From NCBI GenBank assembly GCA_937907415.1, contig CALCHY010000107.1, positions 1 through 6,353 of the forward strand: a stretch of 6,353 nt of DNA, given 5' to 3'. The notes beneath the pieces are model-generated. The model was given only the letters and a program-made list of their open reading frames with translations. It ran no database searches and was not told the DNA's origin. This DNA comes from an uncultured Trueperaceae bacterium (GTDB taxonomy: Bacteria > Deinococcota > Deinococci > Deinococcales > Trueperaceae). The translations under genes and the position numbers were made by a program. Positions 1 to 6,020 of this stretch are shown piece by piece. Numbering within the stretch: position 1 is the stretch's first letter; each line of letters begins with the position of its first letter.

Positions 1-580
1 CGGCCACGTACGCTACCTGCCCGCCGACAATGAACCACTGTCTGACCTCAATGGCCGCATCCTCCTCGAACTTCGTGGTCTGACGCACGCCGTCCGAGAG
101 CTCCTTCTGCACCTTCTCGAACAAACTCCGGAACCTAGCGAAGTCGTGGCATGGCTCACGGTTAGCAATCTCTTCCGCCGCTCGCTTATCTGCGCTTGAC
201 CGCACGTGCTTCAACTGCGTGATGCTAGCCGCGCCCTCAAGGCCCTCTAGTTCAGCAAGTAGTGCATCCTCATCCAGATCGCTTGGCATCGGCGCGACGC
301 CCAGCTCGGACTTAAGAAGTCCTTGATGGTCGTGCGCCCTAACCATGCCTGACAACTCGGTGCTGGCGCGAATGCGGTCTAGGCGCACGGCGTACAGGCG
401 CTCGAAGATGTCGAGATGCTCACCGTGGCGTGGCGCGTAGCCGCGCGACTCCACGAAGCGCTGGATCTCCTCGAAACCGGCCACAACGCGTTCTTCGAGT
501 TGGCTTGCGCCGCCCTTCTTGTGCGGTTCAGCGAAATCCGAAAGCTCGCCGCGAATCTGGTCCAGGTCGATGTCACTCAT
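1..580 (-). CDS. GIY-YIG (T5orf172-type) nuclease family protein, N-terminal part; truncated by window edge
   Basis: This reading frame starts with ATG at 580-578 and stays open for 193 codons to the window edge, so only the N-terminal part is visible. The ATG overlaps the helicase stop as ATGA and no clear Shine-Dalgarno precedes it, so translation probably depends on coupling. Visible segments are EEIQRFVESRGYAPRHGE (37-54), ERLYAVRLDRIRA (60-72), DHQGLL (84-89), EEIANREPCHDFARF (136-150), a helical FEKVQKELSDGVRQT (154-168), then QWFIVGGQVAYVA (181-193) at the edge. From memory this series, ending in a small beta domain with a G-G-Q-x-A-Y-V-A motif, is the conserved front half of GIY-YIG proteins found with a methyltransferase and helicase (compare B. 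subtilis YeeC). The catalytic GIY-YIG / T5orf172 domain would lie beyond the left edge, so nuclease function is inferred from family and context. Its likely role is DNA cleavage in the defence complex. Confidence 0.8.
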   Translation of the reverse strand, partial: MSDIDLDQIRGELSDFAEPHKKGGASQLEERVVAGFEEIQRFVESRGYAPRHGEHLDIFERLYAVRLDRIRASTELSGMVRAHDHQGLLKSELGVAPMPSDLDEDALLAELEGLEGAASITQLKHVRSSADKRAAEEIANREPCHDFARFRSLFEKVQKELSDGVRQTTKFEEDAAIEVRQWFIVGGQVAYVA

Positions 581-2652
581 GCTGGTTGGTCGTAATGCCC
601 AAGATCCTTGTACCGCACGAACGCTGCTGCCCCCTCGGCGAGCCGCTTCTCCCACACGTCGGTGCTGGCGATGGACGGTAGACGGCCCCTGTCGTGCTTG
701 AAGCGTACTGCTCGCACAGCTAGGTCCTTCGCCTCATCAGGAGTGATCCTCGTCTTCTTGGCCGCGATGACCGCCGCTACTTGCTTCAGGCTGTCCTCGC
801 TCATGGCCTTCGCCAGTATCAAGTAAGCCTCACCGTACGGGTTAACCCGGTCGATAAGGTCGATGTCCAACTCCCGCACGTCCATCGCGAACCGCCGGAT
901 GCCGTCGATGAGCGCCGTGTTCCCTATCGGGTCACCGGAACCACCCTCGCCGCCGTCCACGAGAGTCTTCTTCGCTGACTGTGTGATAGCCAGCGCCGCT
1001 ACGGCGCGTTGCCGCACCGCCTCCAAGTCCCCATCATCTAGCTCTGGGTACTTCTCCTTCACTATTTTGCCCATCCGGACCTGCGTGATCTCTTCAGGGA
1101 TGAGGTCGGCGTCGAAGAGGCCGCGCTCGATGGACGTTTTGTCTTGCAAGAACGTCGCGATGACTTCGTTCAAGTCTTCCTCGACAATGCGCTTTGCCTT
1201 GTCTGATTTCGGTTCAATCAAACCACTGATCTCTATCTGAACCTGGCCTGTCTGCGGATTGAACCCCACGTTCGTGCCCTTCGGGTCGTATCCGTCCGAA
1301 CCGTAATCGAAGCCGTCCTCAGGCTCGTTGTCGGGCCGCTTAGGCTTGAACTCGAACCGGGGCGCCAACACCTGTTCCATCAGGAGGCTTGCTGCGATGG
1401 CCTTCAGCGTGTCGTTCACCGCTTCCGTCACCGCTGCCTCACTGGCGTCAGGCTCGGCTATCAGGTTCGTGAACCGCGCACTGGTCTTGCCTGGGGCGTC
1501 ACGCGTCGCCCGGCCGATGATCTGCACTATCTCCGTCAGACTCGACCGGTAACCAACCGTCAGGGCGTGCTCGCACCACACCCAGTCGAAGCCCTCCTTG
1601 GCCATACCTAACGCGATGATGATGTCCACATGCTCCCGGTCGAACTTATGCTCCGGGTCCTTCAATGCGGCAGCGACACGGTCACGCTTGTTCGGGTCAT
1701 CATCCACCAGATCAGCTATCTTCAGCGTCCGTCCATCCGTGCGCTTCACGAGCTGGAAGCCGGTAACCGGGTCGGTGCCGAGCCACTCGCCCAGGCAGTC
1801 GATGATGTGCTCAACCTCACGAACCTTGTCCTTCGTGCTCTCCCGTGAATTCACGTTCGGGATATGCACGATCGTCTTCTCAAGCGGGTCCAACACGTTC
1901 AAGATGTCGTCCACGTACGAACCCGTGTAGAAGTAGTACCCGATGTCCAGGCGCTTCAAGTACTCGTAGCCGTTCAGCTGCTCGTAGTACGTATAGGTGA
2001 CGGTGTCGAACCTAGCCTCGTCCTGCGGGTGCAGAACCGCGTCAGCGTCACCCCGGAAGTAAGAGCCCGTCATAGCCACTAGGTGGGCCTTATCGCGCTC
2101 CATGAACTGCCCCACGTGCTGCCCCAGCTTGTTATCCGGGTTAGCAGACACGTGATGGAACTCATCAATCGCGATGAGCCGGTCGTCGAACGCCTCCACC
2201 CCGAAGCGGTCTACCGCGAAACGGAACGTGGCGTGCGTGCACACCAGCACCTTGTCATCACTGTCCAGGAACGCCCGCACCGAGTCGACCTTCCCGCCGT
2301 TCTCAGTACCTGGCGCGTTGCACAAGTTCCAGCGCGGCTCCACCACCCAGTCCGCCCAGAACCCGAACTCCGTCAGCGGCTCCGGGTTGAAACTCGCACC
2401 GATGGTCCGCTCAGGCACCACGACGATCCCCTGACGAACACCCTGGTTATGGATCTTATCCAGCGCGATGAACATCAGCGCCCGACTCTTACCCGACGCC
2501 GGCGGCGCCTTGATAAGCAAATATTGTTCACCCCGCCGCTCGTAAGCCCGCTCCTGCATCGGCCGCATCCCCAACGAGTTCGTCCTCGTCGAAGAACCAT
2601 TCCCCGCATAACTAACCGAAACCGACGGCACAGCAGGCCGACCCTGAATCAT
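577..2652 (-). CDS. Superfamily 2 DEAD/DEAH-like helicase (type III restriction Res-like), 691 aa
   Basis: An ATP-dependent SF2 DNA helicase or translocase, complete at 691 residues. Motif I (Walker A) is APPASGKSR at 49-57; motif II is AIDEFHH at 161-167, a DEFH variant of DEAH/DECH; motif III is AMTGS at 193-197; motif V is MAKEGFDW at 350-357; motif VI is QIIGRATRDAPGK at 377-389. An acidic, glycine-rich linker (about 439-463) follows the helicase core. A helical C-terminal region ends in FKHDRGRLPS...DVWEKRLAE (651-673), reminiscent of helicase-associated domains. I kept the start at 2652 because the segment before motif I (NSLGMRPMQERA, 25-36) looks like the family's conserved Q-motif region, and because this ATG makes an ATGA overlap with the upstream stop. 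The stop likewise overlaps the next gene's start. It is the middle gene of the operon and probably moves DNA for the methyltransferase and GIY-YIG subunits, like YeeB in B. subtilis. No frameshift or lost motif is seen. Confidence 0.92.
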   Translation of the reverse strand: MIQGRPAVPSVSVSYAGNGSSTRTNSLGMRPMQERAYERRGEQYLLIKAPPASGKSRALMFIALDKIHNQGVRQGIVVVPERTIGASFNPEPLTEFGFWADWVVEPRWNLCNAPGTENGGKVDSVRAFLDSDDKVLVCTHATFRFAVDRFGVEAFDDRLIAIDEFHHVSANPDNKLGQHVGQFMERDKAHLVAMTGSYFRGDADAVLHPQDEARFDTVTYTYYEQLNGYEYLKRLDIGYYFYTGSYVDDILNVLDPLEKTIVHIPNVNSRESTKDKVREVEHIIDCLGEWLGTDPVTGFQLVKRTDGRTLKIADLVDDDPNKRDRVAAALKDPEHKFDREHVDIIIALGMAKEGFDWVWCEHALTVGYRSSLTEIVQIIGRATRDAPGKTSARFTNLIAEPDASEAAVTEAVNDTLKAIAASLLMEQVLAPRFEFKPKRPDNEPEDGFDYGSDGYDPKGTNVGFNPQTGQVQIEISGLIEPKSDKAKRIVEEDLNEVIATFLQDKTSIERGLFDADLIPEEITQVRMGKIVKEKYPELDDGDLEAVRQRAVAALAITQSAKKTLVDGGEGGSGDPIGNTALIDGIRRFAMDVRELDIDLIDRVNPYGEAYLILAKAMSEDSLKQVAAVIAAKKTRITPDEAKDLAVRAVRFKHDRGRLPSIASTDVWEKRLAEGAAAFVRYKDLGHYDQPA

Positions 2653-5423
2653 GCTCTCCCCCTCACCCCAGAACCCTTACCGGGAGCCGCGACCATCTTC
2701 GAGTACAACTCGAACAGCTTCTCCAACCGCTCCGTGTCGTTACGGAACCTGCGGCCGATGAAGATGCGTTCCAGCACTTCATCGTTCTGCTCGTGAGCCA
2801 ACCGTAAGTCATCCGGCATGGTTTCAGGGTCGTACAGCTCCGCGATGGTAGCGGGATAGTGCGCCTCACGCACTAATAGGATTTCCTCCGCGGTCTTAGT
2901 CAAATCTCGCTTGTTCTTTTCCGTCAACTCCGGCAACGGGAAGGTATTCCACCCCAAGGTGTTCGAGTACCGGAAGTCCGTCCTAATTTTTCCGCAGACC
3001 GTGGCGATCCACACTAGGTGGAGACGGGACGCAATCAACGCCAGGTTCCAGAGCGGTGCATCGAATAGAGCAAAAGCCAGGTTGCTAACAATGGGCCCGA
3101 CAGGAAGGAATCCAACTGGAAGGTAACCCCTCGACTCCGATGAGACACTAGGGATAATGATAGTTCCAACAGTACGAGCACTGTTCATTTCTCGCATCTG
3201 GTGAGGGCGCTCGGCCATAAGCCTTGCGCCCTCATCTCTACTAGCCAATCGCACAGCACGCGTAGCCTCAACACGACCTCGAATGGCTGGAACTTGAAGC
3301 GCTTCGTCCAAGAGTTCGTCCTCAAGCCAGAGGCAGTATCGTACATCTCCTCGGATGAATTCGGCCGAACCGTAGAACCTGCGTATGAACCGGTTCTTGC
3401 TAACCGTGGTCAACCCTAGTGTGCGGACGTCATCGGAGCTAAGCAGCAAGTTGCCCCCATCCGTAGCTTGGTTGCCCTTCGACATGTAGGCAAGACCTCT
3501 CAGGTGCTTGCTCTCACGAGTTACATGAATGTTAGGTCCTGCCACGAGGTACGGATTGATGTTATCCGTCTCCTGCTGAACGAGCTGCCCGCCATCCCCT
3601 TCGGAAAACAGTCGTCTCTTCAGCGGCGGTGTCGGCGTAAAACCGACAATTACAACGGTAACCCCAGCATTGTGGCTCGCTAGATTGGCCCACCTGAACG
3701 ATGTGTGCGCAAATGAGATCTCACTCCCAAGCCCCAGTATGGCGGGCCACAAGAGCGGCACCTGTTGTCCTTGGCAGACGGAGTTGGTCGCCACGAACGC
3801 GGCCGCGGCTTTGGTGTGTGTAGCATACTCAGCCGCCTTAAGAAACCAACCGGCAACGTAATCTAGCGAACGCCATTGCCGTACGTAATCCTTGAACACC
3901 AGCTCTAGGTCGGCTTTCTGGTCTTTCGACTGCCATGTCGACCCTAAGTATGGCGGGTTCCCGCAAATATACGTCTCGCCCCCTTCGTTCTCGAAGTCGA
4001 TCTGCGCCTGGTCCGGCTCGGCGTCGAACAGCCCCGTCGACTTAGCCTGAACTTTGGTACCGGTAGGTTGGCAAACGGTCAACCAATCTAGACGAAGTGC
4101 GTTCCCGTGCGTAATCCAGTTCTCGGTTGACAACGGCAAGAATTCAGCCATCGCCAACTTGTGCCCCCGGTGCAGCACGTCGCTCTGATACTCAGCTATC
4201 ACGAGTGCTAGCCGTGCTATCTCGGCTGCGAAGTCCCGCAACTCGATGCCCCTAAAGTTCGTGAGCGGAATCTCCGACCGCCTGTCAGGCTCACCCCGAC
4301 GCCGATTTACCTCTGCCTCAATGGTGCGCATCTCCTTGTAAGCGATGACCAGGAAGTTACCTGACCCACATGCAGGGTCGAACACCCGAATCCTAGCGAT
4401 GCGTTTCCTCAGATTGAGCAGGCTACGGGGGTTATCCCCCGCTGCTTCGAGCTTCTCCCTTAAGTCATCCAAGAAGAGCGGGTTCAGCACCTTCAGGATG
4501 TTCGGCACGCTCGTGTAATGCATGCCGAGCGAACCGCGCTCCTCGTCCTCCGCCACCGCCTGAATCATCGAACCGAAGATGTCAGGGTTGATCTTCGTCC
4601 AGTCCAAGTTGCCGATGTGAAGCAGATATTGCTTCGCGATGCGACTGAAGCGCGGCACGCTCAGGTCGCCAGTGAACAGACCACCGTTCACGTACGGGAG
4701 CCCATCTGCCCAGCGGGCCACCCCCGCCGCCTTCCGGTCAGCCTGACGCGTGTTCATGGCCAGGAACAGGGCCTCGATGACTTCGTGCGTGTTCGAGGAG
4801 TTCCTGTCGGCCATTTGGTCGACGACGCTCGTGAACTGCCGAGCTTCAGGGAAGATACCTGTGTCCTCAGCGAAGAACGAGAAGATGAGGCGGGCCATGA
4901 ACTTGTTCATGTCGTGCCGCCGCTCGTTCGTACCCCACTCCGGGTTGTCCTTCAACAACTCTACGTAAAGCCGGTTTAGGCGGCCAGTGGCCTTGATGTC
5001 GAACGAACTCTCCCGGATTTCCTTAACCGTCGTGATGCCAGCCAGCGGCAGGAAGAACCCGAAGTGGTCAGCGAAGTCCGCGAAATCGCACACAAGCGTG
5101 TCGCCGCTTTGCATGTCCTCCGCTTGGAAATCGACACCGTCGGTAGCCAGCAGGAGCTTGGCCCTAAAGCGCGTTGTGGCCGGACTTCCTCGTACCGCGT
5201 CAAGAGCCTTCGGTACGCCGTCCTTAGGCGCTACGAGGATGTGGATGTTGTTCGTCTGCAGCAACCCGCCAACGTCGGATTTATTGGTGGTTCCGTCCCG
5301 GAGCCGCTTGATGGTCGTCTCCCGGTTCCCGTACGCCATAAGGAACTCATAGGGGAACTCGCTAGGGTCGAACGGCTTCTCAGCCAGCGCAGAAACAGCT
5401 TCTTCGATCTCGACAGCATTCAT
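2649..5423 (-). CDS. Class I SAM-dependent DNA methyltransferase, MmeI/YeeA-like architecture, 924 aa
   Basis: A predicted N6-adenine DNA methyltransferase, the modification and probably target-recognition subunit of the operon. The SAM-binding motif I is VFDPACGSGNFL (347-358) and the catalytic motif IV is GNPPYLG (488-494); this order with a C-terminal recognition region is typical of gamma-class enzymes. Before the catalytic core lie a helical region with FFAEDTGIF (183-191) and the block NPDIFGSMIQAV / LGMHYTSVPNIL (279-310). After the core come FVATNSVCQGQQVP (543-556), a likely target-recognition region (about 600-820) including YCLWLED (696-702) and YLPVGFLPVG (767-776), and a helical tail with LYDPETMPDDLRLAHEQND (863-881). 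This resembles type IIL MmeI-like proteins and B. subtilis YeeA. I see no clear D...ExK nuclease motif in the first 160 residues, so cleavage is probably supplied by a partner. An in-frame TAG six codons upstream with no start codon between fixes the ATG at 5423. It is the first gene of the operon. Confidence 0.93.
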   Translation of the reverse strand: MNAVEIEEAVSALAEKPFDPSEFPYEFLMAYGNRETTIKRLRDGTTNKSDVGGLLQTNNIHILVAPKDGVPKALDAVRGSPATTRFRAKLLLATDGVDFQAEDMQSGDTLVCDFADFADHFGFFLPLAGITTVKEIRESSFDIKATGRLNRLYVELLKDNPEWGTNERRHDMNKFMARLIFSFFAEDTGIFPEARQFTSVVDQMADRNSSNTHEVIEALFLAMNTRQADRKAAGVARWADGLPYVNGGLFTGDLSVPRFSRIAKQYLLHIGNLDWTKINPDIFGSMIQAVAEDEERGSLGMHYTSVPNILKVLNPLFLDDLREKLEAAGDNPRSLLNLRKRIARIRVFDPACGSGNFLVIAYKEMRTIEAEVNRRRGEPDRRSEIPLTNFRGIELRDFAAEIARLALVIAEYQSDVLHRGHKLAMAEFLPLSTENWITHGNALRLDWLTVCQPTGTKVQAKSTGLFDAEPDQAQIDFENEGGETYICGNPPYLGSTWQSKDQKADLELVFKDYVRQWRSLDYVAGWFLKAAEYATHTKAAAAFVATNSVCQGQQVPLLWPAILGLGSEISFAHTSFRWANLASHNAGVTVVIVGFTPTPPLKRRLFSEGDGGQLVQQETDNINPYLVAGPNIHVTRESKHLRGLAYMSKGNQATDGGNLLLSSDDVRTLGLTTVSKNRFIRRFYGSAEFIRGDVRYCLWLEDELLDEALQVPAIRGRVEATRAVRLASRDEGARLMAERPHQMREMNSARTVGTIIIPSVSSESRGYLPVGFLPVGPIVSNLAFALFDAPLWNLALIASRLHLVWIATVCGKIRTDFRYSNTLGWNTFPLPELTEKNKRDLTKTAEEILLVREAHYPATIAELYDPETMPDDLRLAHEQNDEVLERIFIGRRFRNDTERLEKLFELYSKMVAAPGKGSGVRGRA
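2654..2664 (-). promoter_or_regulatory. Ribosome binding site of the helicase gene, inside the methyltransferase 3' end
   Basis: The purine-rich stretch GAGGGGGAGAG on the minus strand lies just before the helicase ATG (2652-2650). A GAGG core sits about 8 bases from the start. It lies within the last codons of the methyltransferase gene, so the helicase can both re-initiate through the ATGA overlap and recruit ribosomes itself. The third gene lacks an equivalent site before its ATG at 580. Confidence 0.6.
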
Positions 5424-5434
5424 TCGTAACTCAC

Positions 5435-5440
5435 ACGATA
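5435..5440 (-). promoter_or_regulatory. Possible -10 element of the defence operon promoter
   Basis: On the minus strand TATCGT matches four of six positions of the TATAAT consensus and lies 11 bases before the methyltransferase ATG. No good -35 hexamer is found 16-18 bases upstream. If used, transcription would begin within a few bases of the ATG, giving a nearly leaderless mRNA. That would fit the weak Shine-Dalgarno before this gene and is common in actinobacteria. This is a guess from one hexamer. Confidence 0.2.
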
Positions 5441-5502
5441 CCTACTTGTTAGCGACAGGTAGTGCCGAAAGGCGACTGGCGCCCTCCAAAGACCCTGGTA
5501 TT

Positions 5503-5633
5503 CCGCCTTGGAGCGTGAGCTTGGCTGTACTCGCTCATTGGCGCGCCGAGCCTGCCTAGGCGAGTTGCCGGGCCACTTGCCATCCCTAACCTGGGTCCAA
5601 GCTACACGTCCTACCGTTCACGGACCGCCTTGG
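5503..5633. repeat. 9-base direct repeat CCGCCTTGG, two copies
   Basis: CCGCCTTGG occurs at 5503-5511 and again at 5625-5633, 122 bases apart, with CTTGGCG recurring near 5702. The two copies flank the palindrome cluster at 5529-5565. They could be protein-binding repeats, but two copies of a GC-rich 9-mer in a GC-rich region can also arise by chance. Confidence 0.35.
5529..5565. repeat. Nested palindromes within 6-bp inverted arms
   Basis: ACTCGC (5529-5534) and GCGAGT (5560-5565) are perfect inverted arms. Between them lie the palindrome GGCGCGCC (5540-5547) and, overlapping the right arm, the palindrome GCCTAGGC (5554-5561). Such nesting suggests a binding site for a dimeric protein or a cruciform-prone site. 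It lies about 105 bases upstream of the methyltransferase start, so an operator for the defence operon is possible. No controller gene is visible in the window. Confidence 0.4.
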
Positions 5634-5669
5634 CGTCATGTTCAACGCGAACTGACGATTCGGCCTCTC

Positions 5670-5696
5670 CTGGTGCAGTCGACAGGCTTGCACCAG
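5670..5696. repeat. Perfect 8-bp inverted repeat with 11-base loop
   Basis: CTGGTGCA (5670-5677) and TGCACCAG (5689-5696) are exact reverse complements separated by 11 bases that include GTCGAC. No T-run follows on either strand, so it does not look like an intrinsic terminator. Perfect arms of this length in a noncoding gap suggest a protein-binding or DNA-processing site, such as part of a transfer origin or a dimeric-regulator operator. Confidence 0.5.
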
Positions 5697-5789
5697 TGTG
5701 CGCTTGGCGCGGCGTGGCTGCCTTCCCATCGGTGATTTAGCCCCTCACTCGTCCGGACGCGCCGCCCCACAACACCCAATCGCGCAGGG

Positions 5790-5821
5790 TTGTAAGGGTC
5801 CCCCCAAGGGGCCCTATGCAA
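5790..5821. repeat. GC-rich stem-loop, candidate transfer-origin or regulatory hairpin
   Basis: Bases 5795-5815 fold into an 8-bp stem: AGGGTCCC pairs with GGGGCCCT through seven Watson-Crick pairs and one T-G pair, leaving a 5-base loop. Beyond a small internal loop, TTG (5790-5792) pairs with CAA (5819-5821), extending the symmetry. No run of T follows on the plus strand, and the minus-strand side continues TTACAA, so termination is doubtful. Its position 200 bases ahead of an ArdC-type gene fits the leading region beside an oriT, but I recognise no specific nick sequence. Confidence 0.5.
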
Positions 5822-5914
5822 GTCACAGGTCGTTTCGGGAACCCGGAACCGCCGGTCTAGAAAGGAGCCCACCCCCACCCACAATCCACCATCAGACCCC
5901 GCCCTAGCTGATCG

Positions 5915-5988
5915 CCTGGCGTAGTACCGGCTTCGCCGCCGCTACGCGGCAACAACCAAGAACCCAATGGCCTCGCCTCCACGCCAGG
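5915..5988 (+). repeat. Leader inverted repeats upstream of the ArdC-type gene
   Basis: CCTGGCGT (5915-5922) and ACGCCAGG (5981-5988) are exact 8-base inverted arms enclosing about 58 bases. Inside are two small hairpins: CGGC-TTC-GCCG (5928-5938) and GCCGC-TAC-GCGGC (5938-5950), which share one base. The structure ends 22 bases before the ribosome binding site. It could be a structured 5' leader controlling antirestriction expression, or part of a promoter that works when the DNA enters as a single strand. Either role is inferred. Confidence 0.4.
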
Positions 5989-6009
5989 AGAGCGGGGCAC
6001 TTCTCATTT

Positions 6010-6015
6010 AAGGAG
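6010..6015 (+). promoter_or_regulatory. Strong ribosome binding site of the ArdC-type gene
   Basis: AAGGAG lies 5 bases before the ATG at 6021. It is a near-consensus Shine-Dalgarno and fixes the start codon. It contrasts with the weak sites before the first and third genes of the divergent operon. Confidence 0.85.
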
Positions 6016-6020
6016 CAACA

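Larger units (their letters stand above)
5424..6020. other. Divergent intergenic region rich in inverted repeats; no convincing gene
   Basis: About 600 bases separate the two divergent genes. Short open frames here (for example 5508-5735 plus, 5698-5907 plus, 5642-5884 minus) give arginine-, proline- or serine-rich translations with no recognisable domain, so I call none of them genes. The stretch holds several inverted repeats (5529-5565, 5670-5696, 5795-5815, 5915-5988) and a 9-base direct repeat (5503-5511 and 5625-5633). It must contain promoters for both flanking genes and could also hold a transfer or replication origin. I do not recognise a known nick site or iteron family. Confidence 0.6.

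Noticed and set aside
379..576. Minus-strand open frame of 65 codons at the left
   Set aside because: It is an out-of-frame shadow of the GIY-YIG family gene that starts at 580; the true frame stays open to the window edge and carries the family segments.
863..1240. Plus-strand open frame of 125 codons
   Set aside because: It is serine/arginine-rich and antisense to the helicase C-terminal region, with no motif.
2083..2796. Plus-strand open frame of 237 codons
   Set aside because: It lies antisense across the helicase and the methyltransferase end, is rich in arginine, histidine, proline and leucine, and shows no domain. It is a shadow of the GC-rich genes on the other strand.
4518..4979. 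Plus-strand open frame of 153 codons
   Set aside because: It is antisense to the conserved middle of the methyltransferase gene and has no recognisable domain; its composition is typical of an antisense shadow.
5795..5815. Intrinsic transcription terminator
   Set aside because: The stem is strong, but no T-run follows on the plus strand and only a weak TTACAA follows on the minus strand. It also lies between divergent genes, where no transcript needs to end.
5861..5867. Ribosome-binding-like AAAGGAG in the gap
   Set aside because: No start codon follows at a usable distance; the next bases are a C-rich run.
5508..5907. Short open frames in the intergenic gap (5508-5735 plus, 5698-5907 plus, 5642-5884 minus)
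   Set aside because: They overlap one another, lack good ribosome binding sites where checked, and give low-complexity basic or proline-rich translations. They also run through the inverted repeats.
5424..6020. CRISPR array, tRNA or insertion-sequence ends
   Set aside because: There are no regularly spaced repeats, no tRNA-like arms with a T-loop motif, and no terminal inverted repeats with target duplications that I could find.
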